Positions 1-8,420 of a stretch of 64,000 nt of DNA are shown here, in pieces. The stretch spans positions 62,001 to 126,000 of the forward strand of contig NZ_JAJQQZ010000002.1 in assembly GCF_021729015.1 (NCBI RefSeq). The letters run 5' to 3'. This stretch comes from Halobacterium rubrum. Lineage in GTDB: Archaea > Halobacteriota > Halobacteria > Halobacteriales > Halobacteriaceae. Under the pieces are notes generated by a model. The model made no database searches. It was not told the DNA's origin and saw only the letters and a program-made list of their open reading frames with translations. The position numbers were made by a program, and so were the translations under genes. Within the stretch, counting starts at the first letter, position 1, and each line of letters opens with the position of its first letter.

Positions 1-1
1 C

Positions 2-361
2 CTCCTGAAGAGCCGGCCCGGGGACTGGGAGTTCCCGAAGGGCGGCGTGGAGGGGGACGAGGAGCTCCAGCAGACGGCGATTCGAGAGGTACAGGAAGAA
101 GCCGGCATCGAGGACTTTCGCCTCGTTGACGGGTTCAGAGACGAGTACGACTACGTGTTCGAGGCGAACGGCGACCGCATCCACAAGACGGTCCACCTGT
201 TCATCGCGAAGTCCTTCGAGGCGAGTGCCGAGCTGTCCAGCGAGCACTCAGACCTCCAGTGGCGGGACTACGAGCAGGCGGTCAACACCATCACGCAGGA
301 CGGCCCCCGGGAGATTCTCGAGGACGCCCACAAGTTCATCGACGAGAAGGCGGAGATCTGA
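2..361 (+). CDS. NUDIX hydrolase, 5' end cut off by the window
   Basis: This is the C-terminal part of a NUDIX hydrolase, a family that cleaves nucleoside diphosphates linked to another group. The reading frame is open from base 2, and the true start lies upstream of the window. The NUDIX box is complete: GG at codons 41-46, then GDEE and REVQEEAGI (pattern G-x5-E-x7-RE-x2-EE-x-G). The preceding WEFPKGG is typical of the diadenosine-tetraphosphatase-like branch, but the substrate cannot be read from sequence. An internal GTG at 47 falls inside the NUDIX box, so it is not the start. It stops at 361, 127 bases before the next gene. Confidence 0.85.
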   Translation, partial: LLKSRPGDWEFPKGGVEGDEELQQTAIREVQEEAGIEDFRLVDGFRDEYDYVFEANGDRIHKTVHLFIAKSFEASAELSSEHSDLQWRDYEQAVNTITQDGPREILEDAHKFIDEKAEI

Positions 362-488
362 CCGGCGCCCCGCCGGTCAGCCTCGCTGGCGGCAGTAGCA
401 GCAGCGGCTGTGCTGGCTTCTCCGTACAGGCAGTCGATGCCGGTGGTGCGCCGAAAGAGGTAGGTGGGTCGACGGCCCCAGTCCGGCC

Positions 489-1547
489 GTGAGCGTCGGC
501 CACGAGTTCGGGTTCGAGCTCCGGGTGTGCGCGTGGGTCGAGCAGTGCTGGCGTCCCGGGAGCGACGGCGACGACGTCTCCCGGCTCGTCGCCCGCCAGC
601 TCGGCACGAAGCGGCGGCGCTGGGACACGGTGGTCCTGGAAGTCGACCCGGCGGGCCTGCGACAGCGCGCGAAGTTCGGCGCGCAGCGGCTGGACTCGGA
701 CCTCCTGCACGTCGTCCGGCACGCGCCCCCGGAGTGGGCGTTCTACCGGGACGCGCTCCCGCACCCGGGCTACCCGTGGCGGTACGTCCGGGAGGCGATC
801 CACCGGGCGAGCGACCGCGGCATCGTAGAGACCCGGCGTGACGGCAACAGAATCGAGCTCCGGCGGAGGTGGGAGTACCCGGCGGACTGGGTGCAGCGGG
901 TCGTCGCAATCGAGAACAAGCCCGACCTCGACGCGTCGGCGGCGGACGCGCTCGCGGACCAGCTCCAGCGGGACGTGGCGCTCGGGCTCGCCGACGAGGT
1001 GTGGCTCGCGACGGCCGCCGACGAGGAAGGGGGCGTGGAGCGCGCGCTGCTCGCCGAACTCCCGGTCGAGGCCGGGATTCTGGCCTTCGACAGCAGCGGC
1101 GGCAACGACGAGTGGACGGCCTCCGTCGAGTGGCTGCCGCGGACGCTGGCCGCCGACGCGACTGGCACCAGAATCACCGACCGGCCCTCGGGGAGCGCGT
1201 TCGACCAGTCGGCCGCCGAGTTCGAGTACGTCGACGCCGACTGGAAGACCGAGAAACGCCTCGAAATCGCCGAGCGCGCGTTCGAGCGCGGCTGGCGGTC
1301 GTACGTCGACACGATGCGGCCGGACTGCCGGCACTTCCGGCTGACGCGCGCCGACCACGGCTACGTACCGGTCTGCGCGGCCAAACAGCGAGAACAGTCG
1401 GCGGCAGAGTGCTCGGGGTCGTGTCCGGAGTACGAGCCCGAGCCGCCGGCGTGGCGCCAGCGCGGGTGGCCCATCGAGGGCGGTCCCGGCAGTGCGATTC
1501 GGGACGTGCTCGCGGAACGACGGCAGCGACAGCGCGACGGCGGGTGA
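489..1547 (+). CDS. DUF5787-type protein with PD-(D/E)XK nuclease-like core and six cysteines
   Basis: A 352-residue soluble protein that I recognise as the haloarchaeal DUF5787 family; its function is not established. Residues 131-175 read PAD(133), then E142-N-K144, then a helix with Q158 and Q160. This resembles the D...E-x-K...Q core of PD-(D/E)XK nucleases. Six cysteines lie in two groups, C14 and C20 near the start and C280, C296, C308 and C312 near the end. That arrangement recalls the split cysteine ligands of Fe-S nucleases such as Cas4 and AddB. The N-terminal half (residues 70-130) looks like a small helical, possibly winged-helix, region. The start is GTG at 489. It converges on the next gene with a 10-base gap. 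Nuclease activity is my inference. Confidence 0.8.
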   Translation: MSVGHEFGFELRVCAWVEQCWRPGSDGDDVSRLVARQLGTKRRRWDTVVLEVDPAGLRQRAKFGAQRLDSDLLHVVRHAPPEWAFYRDALPHPGYPWRYVREAIHRASDRGIVETRRDGNRIELRRRWEYPADWVQRVVAIENKPDLDASAADALADQLQRDVALGLADEVWLATAADEEGGVERALLAELPVEAGILAFDSSGGNDEWTASVEWLPRTLAADATGTRITDRPSGSAFDQSAAEFEYVDADWKTEKRLEIAERAFERGWRSYVDTMRPDCRHFRLTRADHGYVPVCAAKQREQSAAECSGSCPEYEPEPPAWRQRGWPIEGGPGSAIRDVLAERRQRQRDGG

Positions 1548-1557
1548 GACGGCGCCG

Positions 1558-2046
1558 TCAGTCGTCGGCGACGGTGACGTCGTCGCGGGGGACGGCGAGC
1601 CGGTAGGTCGGCACGGTTCGGTTCTCGACTGCGACGATGCCCTTGCGCTTGAGCGTCTGGAGCGCGCGCCGCACGTCCCCGGACTCGAGGGCGGCGTCGT
1701 CGCCGCCGTACTCGTCGCGGACGGCGTGCAGGACGGAGACGACGCTCTCGGAACGCTCGTCGGGGCCGGCGATGACCGCGAAGACCCTCCGTTCGGTGTC
1801 GGACATGTGAACGGCGGGCGCCTCGCCGTCCTCGTCGACGTCGCCGACGAGTTCGGACGCTTCGGCGGTCGCGCGAATCATCGAGTCCTCGTCGCGGTAG
1901 TAGTAGTCGCGGAGGTGGTCCTCGAGGTACTGGTGGACGTCGCTCCCGGAGTCCAGGCCCCAGCGGTCCTGGAGTTCGCTGTTCTTGGTCGGCTGGAGGG
2001 CCACGAGGTCCGCCAGGCGCTCGCGGGCCTCCTCGGAGAGGGTCAT
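1558..2046 (-). CDS. DUF5797-type winged-helix protein
   Basis: A 162-residue acidic protein, recognised as a haloarchaeal conserved family (DUF5797). Residues 1-65 and 95-160 each look like helix-rich DNA-binding-type modules: the first has ERLADLVALQPTKNSELQ followed by a helix with YLEDHLRDYYYRD, and the second ends RRALQTLKRKGIVAVENR, a typical winged-helix recognition helix plus wing. A regulatory role is inferred from fold-like features only. Its start ATG at 2046 is 83 bases from the divergently read enoyl-CoA hydratase gene. The two genes could therefore share a control region. Confidence 0.75.
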   Translation of the reverse strand: MTLSEEARERLADLVALQPTKNSELQDRWGLDSGSDVHQYLEDHLRDYYYRDEDSMIRATAEASELVGDVDEDGEAPAVHMSDTERRVFAVIAGPDERSESVVSVLHAVRDEYGGDDAALESGDVRRALQTLKRKGIVAVENRTVPTYRLAVPRDDVTVADD

Positions 2047-2129
2047 GTGGCGTCGTTCGGGAAGCCGGTATTTCGGATTTGCGAAGGAGACCCCGGAGTC
2101 TTTTGCCCGCCGGCGTCCTCCACCCCGGT

Positions 2130-2903
2130 ATGGCAGACACCGTCGACCTCGACGTGACGGACGAAGGCGTCGCGACCATCACCATCGACCGCCCGGACCG
2201 CCTGAACGCCCTGAACGTCCCGACGCTGCACGGCATCGAGGCGGCCCTGGAGGACGCCGAGGACGCCGACGCGCGAGTCCTCGTCCTGACGGGCGCGGGC
2301 GACGACGCGTTCGTCGCGGGCGCGGACATCTCCTACATGGTGGACATGGACACCGCCGAGGCGCAGGCGTACGCCGAACTCGGGCACGGCGTCGCGAACG
2401 CCATCGAGTCGTTCCCGGCGCCCGTCATCGCGGCCATCAACGGCTACGCGTTCGGCGGCGGGATGGAGCTCGCGCTCGCCTGCGACCTCCGGGTCGCCAG
2501 CGAGCGGGCGGTGCTCGGCCAGACAGAGATCGACCTCGGCATCGTCCCCGGCTGGGGCGGTACCCAGCGCCTGCCCCGACTCGTCGGCGACGAGACCGCG
2601 CGCCGGCTCGTCTACTTCGGGGATCGGATGGACGCGACCGACGCCCACGAGGCGGGCCTCGTCGGTGAGGTCGTCGCGCACGACGAACTCGACGACCACG
2701 TCGCGGCCCTCGCCGGCGACCTCGCGGCGCAGCCCGCGACGGCGCTGCGCGCCGCGAAGGAAGCGATCAATCAGAGCCACGAGACCGGTCTGGCCGCCGG
2801 TCTGGACTTCGAGGCGCGGACGTGGGCGGGGCTGTTCGGCAGCCACGACCAGCGCGAGGGCATGCAGGCGTTCCTCGACGACCGCGACCCCGACTTCGAG
2901 TAA
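2130..2903 (+). CDS. enoyl-CoA hydratase/isomerase family protein
   Basis: Crotonase-fold enzyme of 257 residues, the normal length for a single-domain enoyl-CoA hydratase, which adds water to 2-enoyl-CoA in fatty-acid or amino-acid breakdown. Both catalytic glutamates of the hydratase type are present: one in GGGMELALACD and one in GQTEIDLGIVPG. The oxyanion-hole regions GADISYM and AFGGG are also intact. The ATG at 2130 is chosen because homologues begin directly with the first beta-strand; an in-frame upstream codon at 2079 would add 17 residues of low-quality sequence. Substrate chain length is unknown. An acyl-CoA dehydrogenase lies far away at 62.6 kb, so no local beta-oxidation operon is seen. 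Confidence 0.9.
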   Translation: MADTVDLDVTDEGVATITIDRPDRLNALNVPTLHGIEAALEDAEDADARVLVLTGAGDDAFVAGADISYMVDMDTAEAQAYAELGHGVANAIESFPAPVIAAINGYAFGGGMELALACDLRVASERAVLGQTEIDLGIVPGWGGTQRLPRLVGDETARRLVYFGDRMDATDAHEAGLVGEVVAHDELDDHVAALAGDLAAQPATALRAAKEAINQSHETGLAAGLDFEARTWAGLFGSHDQREGMQAFLDDRDPDFE

Positions 2904-4169
2904 TCAGTCGCCGGGCGTCGCTCGCACGGACTTCGCGTTCTCGACTGTCTCCCTGACCTGTGTGTAGACGAGGGCGAGCGCGAGCGCCGCGAGCGCGCTC
3001 CCCACGGCGAACGGAACCGGGAACCCGAACCGCACGAGGAACCCGGACGCGAGCGGGCCGATGGCCGTCCCGAGCCCGAACCCCATCGTGAGCACCGACA
3101 GTGTGCTACCGGAAGCGCCGGCTCGCGCGAGGTCGCCGGCGACGGCCAGCGACGGCGCGAACACGGCAGCGACGGCGACGCCCTGCACGAACCGCGCGAG
3201 CACCATCGTCGCGGGCGTCGGGGCGTACCCCTGAGCGAGCGTCGCCGGAATCAGGAGCACGAACCCGGCGACGATGAACGGCCGGCGGCCGTAGGTGTCG
3301 CTGGCGTCCCCGATGGGGACCTGGAAGACGACGTTCGCCAGCGTCACCGCGCCGAACTGCGCGCCGAACAGGACCGAGGACTGCCCGAGGCGGTCGTTGA
3401 TGGTGGCTTCGAGGGTCGCGAACATCGCGATGCAGATTCCCATGCAGACAGTCGCGACGCCGAGCGCGAACACGGGGTCGAACAGGCCCCGGTCGCCGAG
3501 CACGGCGATGGAGAGGTCCTCGCCCGCGTCGGCCTCGGCCCGTGACGGCTCCTCGACGAGCCACTCGACGAGCACGAAGGACACGAGCGCCCCGACGACG
3601 GCGACGGCGAACGCGGCGTCGAACCCGAACCGCGTCAACACCACGCCCGCGACGATGGGACCGAACCCGAACCCGATGAGGCGGAACGTGTTGAACACGC
3701 CGAAGTTGTTCCCTCGGGTGTCGGTGGTACCGAGTTCGTTGACGAGCGCGACCGTCGCCGGAACCGTGAGCGCGGCACCGATGCCCTGGAGCGCGCGCAA
3801 GACGAGCACGATTCGGTAGTCGGAGACCAGCGAGTAGGCGCCGGAGGCGGCCGCGAGCAGCGCGAGTCCGCCGAGGATGAACGGCTTCCGGACGCCGGCG
3901 CGGTCGGAGAGCCGGCCGGTGAACGGCTGCAGGAAGCTGTTCAGGAACCCGAACATCGAGAGCACGAGGCCGATGAGCAACGCGGGCGTGACCACCAGCA
4001 CGTCGACCCCTGCGACGGCCAGCTGGCCCGTGAGCGACTCGACGGCGACGCGACCCTCGGCGCCGATGTACGCGGGGAGTACGACGATGAGAAAGGAGTT
4101 GCCGACCGCGTCGGCCATCCGTGCCATCGCCAGCACGAGGACGCGCCGGTCGGTGTCGAGGATACCCAT
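2904..4169 (-). CDS. MFS transporter, drug/metabolite type
   Basis: Major facilitator superfamily carrier of 421 residues with about 12 predicted membrane helices. The loop between helices 2 and 3 carries the MFS signature: GRLSDRAGVRKPF. The second-half equivalent is GDASDTYGRRPFIV. GIGAALTVPATVALVNEL is like the helix-5 motif of 12-helix exporters. The start is set at the ATG at 4169 (MGILDTDRR), 16 codons inside the longest frame, because the extra N-terminus is proline-rich and not membrane-like. It stops immediately next to the enoyl-CoA hydratase stop codon. The substrate is not predictable. Confidence 0.88.
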   Translation of the reverse strand: MGILDTDRRVLVLAMARMADAVGNSFLIVVLPAYIGAEGRVAVESLTGQLAVAGVDVLVVTPALLIGLVLSMFGFLNSFLQPFTGRLSDRAGVRKPFILGGLALLAAASGAYSLVSDYRIVLVLRALQGIGAALTVPATVALVNELGTTDTRGNNFGVFNTFRLIGFGFGPIVAGVVLTRFGFDAAFAVAVVGALVSFVLVEWLVEEPSRAEADAGEDLSIAVLGDRGLFDPVFALGVATVCMGICIAMFATLEATINDRLGQSSVLFGAQFGAVTLANVVFQVPIGDASDTYGRRPFIVAGFVLLIPATLAQGYAPTPATMVLARFVQGVAVAAVFAPSLAVAGDLARAGASGSTLSVLTMGFGLGTAIGPLASGFLVRFGFPVPFAVGSALAALALALVYTQVRETVENAKSVRATPGD

Positions 4170-4262
4170 CACGGCAACCGTCGGTCTCGCGGGGCTTGAC
4201 GGTTCGGGAGTGGGCACGACACACGGGAAACACGTAACTCGCGTGAAACGGTAGCACGAACT

Positions 4263-4520
4263 ATGGGTCGCCGTCTCACTCTCAACCGACTGAGTGACGA
4301 GCTACAGTCCCACGAGTACCCGATGACGATCGACGACGCCGCCGTCGAACTGCAGGACGTCGTCCTCGAGTACGCCGACGGCGAGGAACCTCTCACCGAC
4401 GTCCTCGACCGCTCGAACGCCGACGTCTTCGTCAGCCCCGACGACCTCGAGTCCGAGCTCTACGGCCTGCTGCCGACGGACGCCGTCGGCGAACCCGGCC
4501 AGTCGGAGGGCGACGGGTGA
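4263..4520 (+). CDS. DUF5789-type small acidic protein
   Basis: An 85-residue acidic protein beginning MGRRLTLNRLSDEL and recognised as the haloarchaeal DUF5789 family; function unknown. The family shows a short helical module with the pattern YP(M)TIDDAAVELQDVVLEY, then a second helix (PDDLESELYGLLP). The same pattern is visible in the larger protein encoded at 39851, where it reads LSYPVTADEVAETVGDYEVAV. It lies 94 bases from the divergent MFS gene start and 40 bases upstream of tfs, so it could be cotranscribed with tfs. Confidence 0.75.
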   Translation: MGRRLTLNRLSDELQSHEYPMTIDDAAVELQDVVLEYADGEEPLTDVLDRSNADVFVSPDDLESELYGLLPTDAVGEPGQSEGDG

Positions 4521-4560
4521 AACGCGGCGCTTAACTGCCGGGCCGCGCTAGGCGCTGGAC

Positions 4561-4875
4561 ATGGAATTCTGCGACGACTGCGGTTCGATGATGAAAGCCG
4601 ACGACGAACTCTGGGTGTGTGGCAGCTGCGGGAACAAACAGCCCAAAGACCCCGACGCCAGCTTCGTCGTCACCGAAGGCCAGGAGGAGACCGAGATCGT
4701 CGACGTCAGCGACGCTCAGGACCGCGGGCTCCCCACCACCGAAGTCGTCTGCCCGAACTGCGAGCACGACCGCGCCCACTGGTACATGCAGCAGATCCGG
4801 TCCGCCGACGAGTCCGAGACGCGCTTTTTCATCTGCGTGGAGTGCGAACACCGCTGGCGCGAAGACGACAACTAG
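4561..4875 (+). CDS. tfs: transcription factor S (TFIIS/RPB9-like)
   Basis: Archaeal TFS, 104 residues, rescues backtracked RNA polymerase by stimulating transcript cleavage. The N-terminal Zn ribbon has C4, C7, C20 and C23. The C-terminal ribbon has C64, C67, C92 and C95. The tip of the second ribbon keeps the essential acidic pair D83-E84 in RSADESETRFF, so this is an active cleavage factor and not one of the inactive paralogues that lack the DE pair. The ATG at 4561 fits the family start MEFCDDCG. It converges with trmI across a 203-base gap. Confidence 0.96.
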   Translation: MEFCDDCGSMMKADDELWVCGSCGNKQPKDPDASFVVTEGQEETEIVDVSDAQDRGLPTTEVVCPNCEHDRAHWYMQQIRSADESETRFFICVECEHRWREDDN

Positions 4876-5078
4876 CTGGCTCTGTACTGCGGGGTGTTTC
4901 CTCGCTCGCGTCTTCGGCGCTCGCGGATGCTCGACAGCGGCCCGAATCTGGCCCCGTCTCTTCGGCCAGAGGTTCAAGTACGGTGACGGGACCAGCGGCG
5001 GCTATGGAGTGATCGATTGCGGGGCGGTCACGGCAGCGAGGCGGCGAGCCGCCCCCCAGACGGAGCCGCCGGACAGCC
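4876..5078. other. convergent intergenic gap between tfs and trmI
   Basis: A 203-base tail-to-tail gap. It holds a perfect 7-bp inverted repeat (4947-4953 with 4964-4970, loop of 10) and a 5-bp GC hairpin near 5041-5055. I see no T-run terminator, no tRNA and no convincing coding frame. The hairpins may end transcripts from either side, but this is weak. Confidence 0.4.
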
Positions 5079-5795
5079 CTACTCGTTGCGCGCGATCGTC
5101 AGGTAGCCGGTGTGGCCGACGCCCGCCGTCGACGGCCGCGACCCCCGGTCGTCGAAGTCCATCTCGCGCTGGATGGTCTCGGTCGTCTCGACGCTCGACA
5201 GCCCCGCCTCCCGGGCCGCGTCCGCCGTCGCCTTCGCGCTCTCCACGAACGGCGAGTACACCGCCACGTAGCCGCCGCCCACCAGCAGGTCGTCGGCCTC
5301 CGCGACGACCTCCGGCGCGTTCTCGGTGTCCAGCGTGAGCACGTCGAACCCCGACAGTTCGTCCAGGTGCTCGGTCAGGTCGCCCGTCCGCACCTCGACG
5401 GTGTCCGCGACCTCTGCGAGCTCCATGTTCTCGCGGGCGACGTCGGCGAACTCCTCGTCGCGCTCGTAGGTCACCACCTCCGCGCCCATCCGGCCGAGGT
5501 GGGCCGCCAGCACGCCGGTTCCCGTGCCGGCGTCCAGCACGCGGTCCGACCGACTGACGCCCGTGAACCCGGCCACCAGCCCGACGTCTTTGGGCATCAT
5601 CGGCGCACCCGTCCGCTCGAGGTGGTTGAACAGGTCGGGGCCGCGCAGCTCCCGGACCGTGAACGGTTCGCCGAGGTGTGTCTCGACGGTCTCGCCGGGC
5701 TCGGGGTCCTCGGGCGCTTCGACGACGCCGAGGTCCGTGTGGAGCTCCTCACCGGGCGCCACGAGGAACTCGCGGTCGCCCCGCACCAGCAGCAT
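5079..5795 (-). CDS. trmI: tRNA (adenine-N1)-methyltransferase TrmI
   Basis: Class I SAM-dependent methyltransferase of 238 residues that makes m1A in tRNA (position 57/58 in archaea). SAM motif I is VLDAGTGTGVLAAHLG. The acidic motif is YERDEEF. FDVLTLDTENAPEVV corresponds to motif IV, and the C-terminus keeps GHTGYL as in TrmI. The N-terminal beta-domain is short but present. An upstream GTG (5798) overlaps the NAC stop; the ATG at 5795 is preferred. The gene follows nac with essentially no gap, so both are probably on one transcript, an arrangement seen in other archaea. Confidence 0.92.
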   Translation of the reverse strand: MLLVRGDREFLVAPGEELHTDLGVVEAPEDPEPGETVETHLGEPFTVRELRGPDLFNHLERTGAPMMPKDVGLVAGFTGVSRSDRVLDAGTGTGVLAAHLGRMGAEVVTYERDEEFADVARENMELAEVADTVEVRTGDLTEHLDELSGFDVLTLDTENAPEVVAEADDLLVGGGYVAVYSPFVESAKATADAAREAGLSSVETTETIQREMDFDDRGSRPSTAGVGHTGYLTIARNE

Positions 5796-5797
5796 CA

Positions 5798-6202
5798 CTA
5801 CTCGAGGTGCTCGATGGCCGCCGCGAGGTCGCCGTCCACCGCTTCGAGCGCGTCGCGGGCCTCGTCCTCGGGGACGCCCGCCCGCTGCACGACGATGTCG
5901 ACGTCGCCCTGCGGGATGCCCTCGTCGCCGCCGTCGTCGGCAGCGTCCTCCTCGTCGTCGTCGTCGTCACCGCTCTCGACGGCACCGGCCGCGCCCTCGC
6001 GCTCGCTGGGGTCGCCGAGAACCTGGTAGGTCTCCTGGCCGCGGGCGTCCATCTTCGTGACGTCCGGGTCCGAGAACACGAGCTCGCTGCCGTCCTCCAG
6101 CGAGATGACGACCTCGGTGGCGTCGAGTTCGTCGACGTCGATACCCATCTGTTCCATCATCTGCTGCATCTTCCGGGGGTTCATGCCGCCGCCTCCAAAC
6201 AT
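5798..6202 (-). CDS. nac: nascent polypeptide-associated complex protein (archaeal NAC)
   Basis: Archaeal NAC homologue of 134 residues, which binds nascent chains at the ribosome exit as a homodimer. It starts [20 protein letters not shown], the usual archaeal NAC leader. The NAC barrel spans residues 20-75 ([19 protein letters not shown]...). A highly acidic [12 protein letters not shown] linker follows, then a C-terminal UBA domain (residues 95-134, [19 protein letters not shown]). The frame is open far upstream, but the homologous N-terminus begins at this ATG. The gene is read away from the P450 gene across 129 bases and overlaps or abuts trmI. Confidence 0.94.
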   Translation of the reverse strand: MFGGGGMNPRKMQQMMEQMGIDVDELDATEVVISLEDGSELVFSDPDVTKMDARGQETYQVLGDPSEREGAAGAVESGDDDDDEEDAADDGGDEGIPQGDVDIVVQRAGVPEDEARDALEAVDGDLAAAIEHLE

Positions 6203-6331
6203 GGGTAGAGGCTCGCGGTGCGGGAAGAAAAACCCCACGCAGTTGCCGCGGCGGCCCACAGCCGGCCCCAGTCGCGTCTGGCCCTCCAGTTGGGCCGTGT
6301 GGCTTTGGTGGTGCAGTCCGAACCGTCGGGC

Positions 6332-7675
6332 ATGGAGGACGCACCGCCCGGTCCGCGCGGAGAGCCCCTCTTCGGGAGCAGCCGCCAGTACGCCGACGAC
6401 CCGATGTCGTTCCTCGAGGCCGTCGAGCGCGCCTACGACGGCGTCGCTGTCTTCGACATGGGCCCGATGGAGACCTACGTGGTGACCGACCCCGACCTCG
6501 TCGAGCGCTTGCTCGTGAGCGACGCCGACCGGTTCCGGAAGCCGGACTTCCAGGCCGACGCCATCGGGGACTTGCTCGGGGACGGCTTGCTGTTGAACGA
6601 GGGCGAGACGTGGCGCGAACAGCGGCGGCTCGCGAACCCCGCGTTCTCGATGGCGCGCGTCGCCGGGTTCGGCGGGGGCATCGTCGACCACGCCACCGAC
6701 CGGGTCAGTGACTGGCCGGTGGGCGGCACCGTCGACGTTGAGGGGGAGATGACGCACGTGACACTGGACGTGATTCTGGACGTGATGCTCGGCGTGTCGC
6801 TGCCCGACGAGCGCGTGGACGCCGTCGGCGACGCGCTGGAGCCAGTGGGCGCGCGCTTCGAACCGGACCCCGTGCGGTTCGCGGCGCCCGAGTGGCTGCC
6901 GATGCCCGACGACCGGGAGTTCGCCGCCGCCGTCGCCGAGCTCGAGGACCTCGTGGACGACATCGTCGCGGCACGCGAGGGGACAGTGGGGAACAGCGAC
7001 GAGGAGGGGCCGATGGACTTCCTGTCTGTGCTGCTGCGCGCTCGCGACCGCGGCGAGCAGCCGCCGGACCGGCTCCGCGACGAAGTGATGACGACGCTGC
7101 TGGCGGGCCACGACACGACGGCGCTGACGCTGACGTACACGTGGTTCCTGCTGTCCGAACACCCCGAAGTGGAGGCGCGGCTCCACGAGGAACTGGACGA
7201 CGCCCTCGATGAGGGGTCGGAGCCGACCATCGACGACGTGCAGGAGCTCGACTACCTCGACTGGGTGATCCACGAGTCCATGCGGCTGTACCCGCCAGTG
7301 TACAACATCTTCCGGACGCCCGAGGAGCCAGTCGAGCTAGACGGGTACAGGGTGCCGCCGGACGCCCCCATCATGCTCCCGCAGTGGGCAGTCCACCGCT
7401 CCGCGGACCACTGGGACGACCCCGAGACGTTCGACCCCGAGCGCTGGCGGCCGGAGCGGCGCGCCGACCGCCACCGGTTCGCGTACTTCCCGTTCGGGGC
7501 CGGTCCCCGCCACTGCATCGGCAAACACCTTGCGCTGCTGGAGGCGAAACTCATCGTGGCCACTGTCGCCAGCGACTACCGGCTCCGCTACGAGGGGGAG
7601 ACGCCGCTGTCGTTCGTGCCGTCGCTGACGATGCACCCCGAACAGGAGATGCGGATGCGCGTCGAGCCGCGCTAG
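6332..7675 (+). CDS. cytochrome P450
   Basis: A 447-residue heme monooxygenase that hydroxylates an unknown lipophilic substrate. All P450 marks are intact: I-helix AGHDTT at 258-263, K-helix E315-x-x-R318 (ESMRLYPP), and the heme loop [10 protein letters not shown] with thiolate C395. There is no N-terminal membrane anchor, so it is a soluble type. It resembles the haloarchaeal CYP174 group as I remember it; I could not check this. The ATG at 6332 is taken over upstream frame extensions because the sequence before it is not P450-like. Its stop overlaps the convergent PUA gene by 4 bases. No ferredoxin partner is adjacent. Confidence 0.93.
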   Translation: MEDAPPGPRGEPLFGSSRQYADDPMSFLEAVERAYDGVAVFDMGPMETYVVTDPDLVERLLVSDADRFRKPDFQADAIGDLLGDGLLLNEGETWREQRRLANPAFSMARVAGFGGGIVDHATDRVSDWPVGGTVDVEGEMTHVTLDVILDVMLGVSLPDERVDAVGDALEPVGARFEPDPVRFAAPEWLPMPDDREFAAAVAELEDLVDDIVAAREGTVGNSDEEGPMDFLSVLLRARDRGEQPPDRLRDEVMTTLLAGHDTTALTLTYTWFLLSEHPEVEARLHEELDDALDEGSEPTIDDVQELDYLDWVIHESMRLYPPVYNIFRTPEEPVELDGYRVPPDAPIMLPQWAVHRSADHWDDPETFDPERWRPERRADRHRFAYFPFGAGPRHCIGKHLALLEAKLIVATVASDYRLRYEGETPLSFVPSLTMHPEQEMRMRVEPR

Positions 7676-8148
7676 TCGGCCGCTTCGACGCCGGACCGCA
7701 CCATCACCGCCATCCCCGCCTCGAAGTCCCGCATCGACTCGGCGTCCAGTTCGGCGCGCCCGACGGCCAGCAGGTCGCCGTTCTCGTGGACGACCGCGAG
7801 TTCGTCGCCCTGCCGGACGCCGCCGTCGACGGTCTGGACGAACTTCGCGAAGACGTTCTTGCCGTCGCGGACGAACGGCTCGCTCTCGTCGCCGACCACC
7901 ACTCGCGCCCGGGGGAACTCGAGGGCGTCGACGAGCCGCTGGCCGCCCGCGGGGCCGAGCGTGACCCGGCCGTCGAGGCCCACCGACACCAGTCGCTTCC
8001 CGTCCTCGCGGAGGACCTGCTGGGGGCGGCCGGTGTTCGACCGCTCCACTCGATAGGCCTCGTCCTCGGGGAACAGCGCCCGGCCGGCGCCCGCGCCGTA
8101 CTGGTAGGCGGCGACGGTGCGCAGCGCCGGAATGCCCGCGTCCTGCAT
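7672..8148 (-). CDS. PUA-domain RNA-binding protein
   Basis: A 158-residue protein whose C-terminal half (about 75-150) is a PUA domain: residues PRARVVVGDESEPFVRDGKNV, then FAKFV and GDELAVVHENGDLLAVGRAEL. This fold binds RNA and occurs in archaeosine/pseudouridine enzymes and their partners. The N-terminal half is a small alpha/beta region of the type found in stand-alone archaeal PUA proteins (COG1370-like). No catalytic motif is seen, so an RNA-binding role is the safest call. It converges on the P450 gene with a 4-base overlap. Confidence 0.85.
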   Translation of the reverse strand: MQDAGIPALRTVAAYQYGAGAGRALFPEDEAYRVERSNTGRPQQVLREDGKRLVSVGLDGRVTLGPAGGQRLVDALEFPRARVVVGDESEPFVRDGKNVFAKFVQTVDGGVRQGDELAVVHENGDLLAVGRAELDAESMRDFEAGMAVMVRSGVEAAD

Positions 8149-8231
8149 GCATCGCCGTCGGCGGGCCGCGCGTAAAGCCGCTTCGAGACCGAGTGGATGC
8201 GCTTATGTGGAGGGGGTCGCAAGGGAGCGGT

Positions 8232-8420
8232 ATGAACGACACCACCAAGATCGGCGTCGCGGGCGTGCTGTTGCTCGCGAGCGCCGCGTTGCTGCTGTGG
8301 TCGAGCCTGACACCGACGGCGACGACGACGCTGCTGGTCGCCGCTGGGCTCGCCACGACGGGCCTCGCCGCCGGCTCCCTCATCATGGGGAGCACCGGCG
8401 TCGACGGCCGGATGGTCTAG
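8232..8420 (+). CDS. small membrane protein with two predicted helices
   Basis: A 62-residue hydrophobic protein, MNDTTKIG followed by two likely membrane helices (about residues 7-26 and 33-52) separated by a short SLTPTAT turn. The C-terminus is GSTGVDGRMV. I do not recognise a function; proteins of this size and layout are common in haloarchaeal genomes. The ATG at 8232 is supported by the charge pattern; an upstream in-frame ATG would put Trp and Arg residues ahead of the first helix. The stop overlaps the convergent NYN gene by 4 bases. Confidence 0.6.
   Translation: MNDTTKIGVAGVLLLASAALLLWSSLTPTATTTLLVAAGLATTGLAAGSLIMGSTGVDGRMV

Noticed and set aside
4997-5078. A possible box C/D RNA with GTGATCGA
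   Set aside because: It differs from the C box consensus and no matching D or internal C'/D' boxes follow at the right distance.
5798-7273. A 491-codon minus frame extending NAC upstream into the P450 gene
   Set aside because: Only the last 134 residues are NAC; the rest is the reverse of the P450 coding frame. The family start [11 protein letters not shown] is at 6202.
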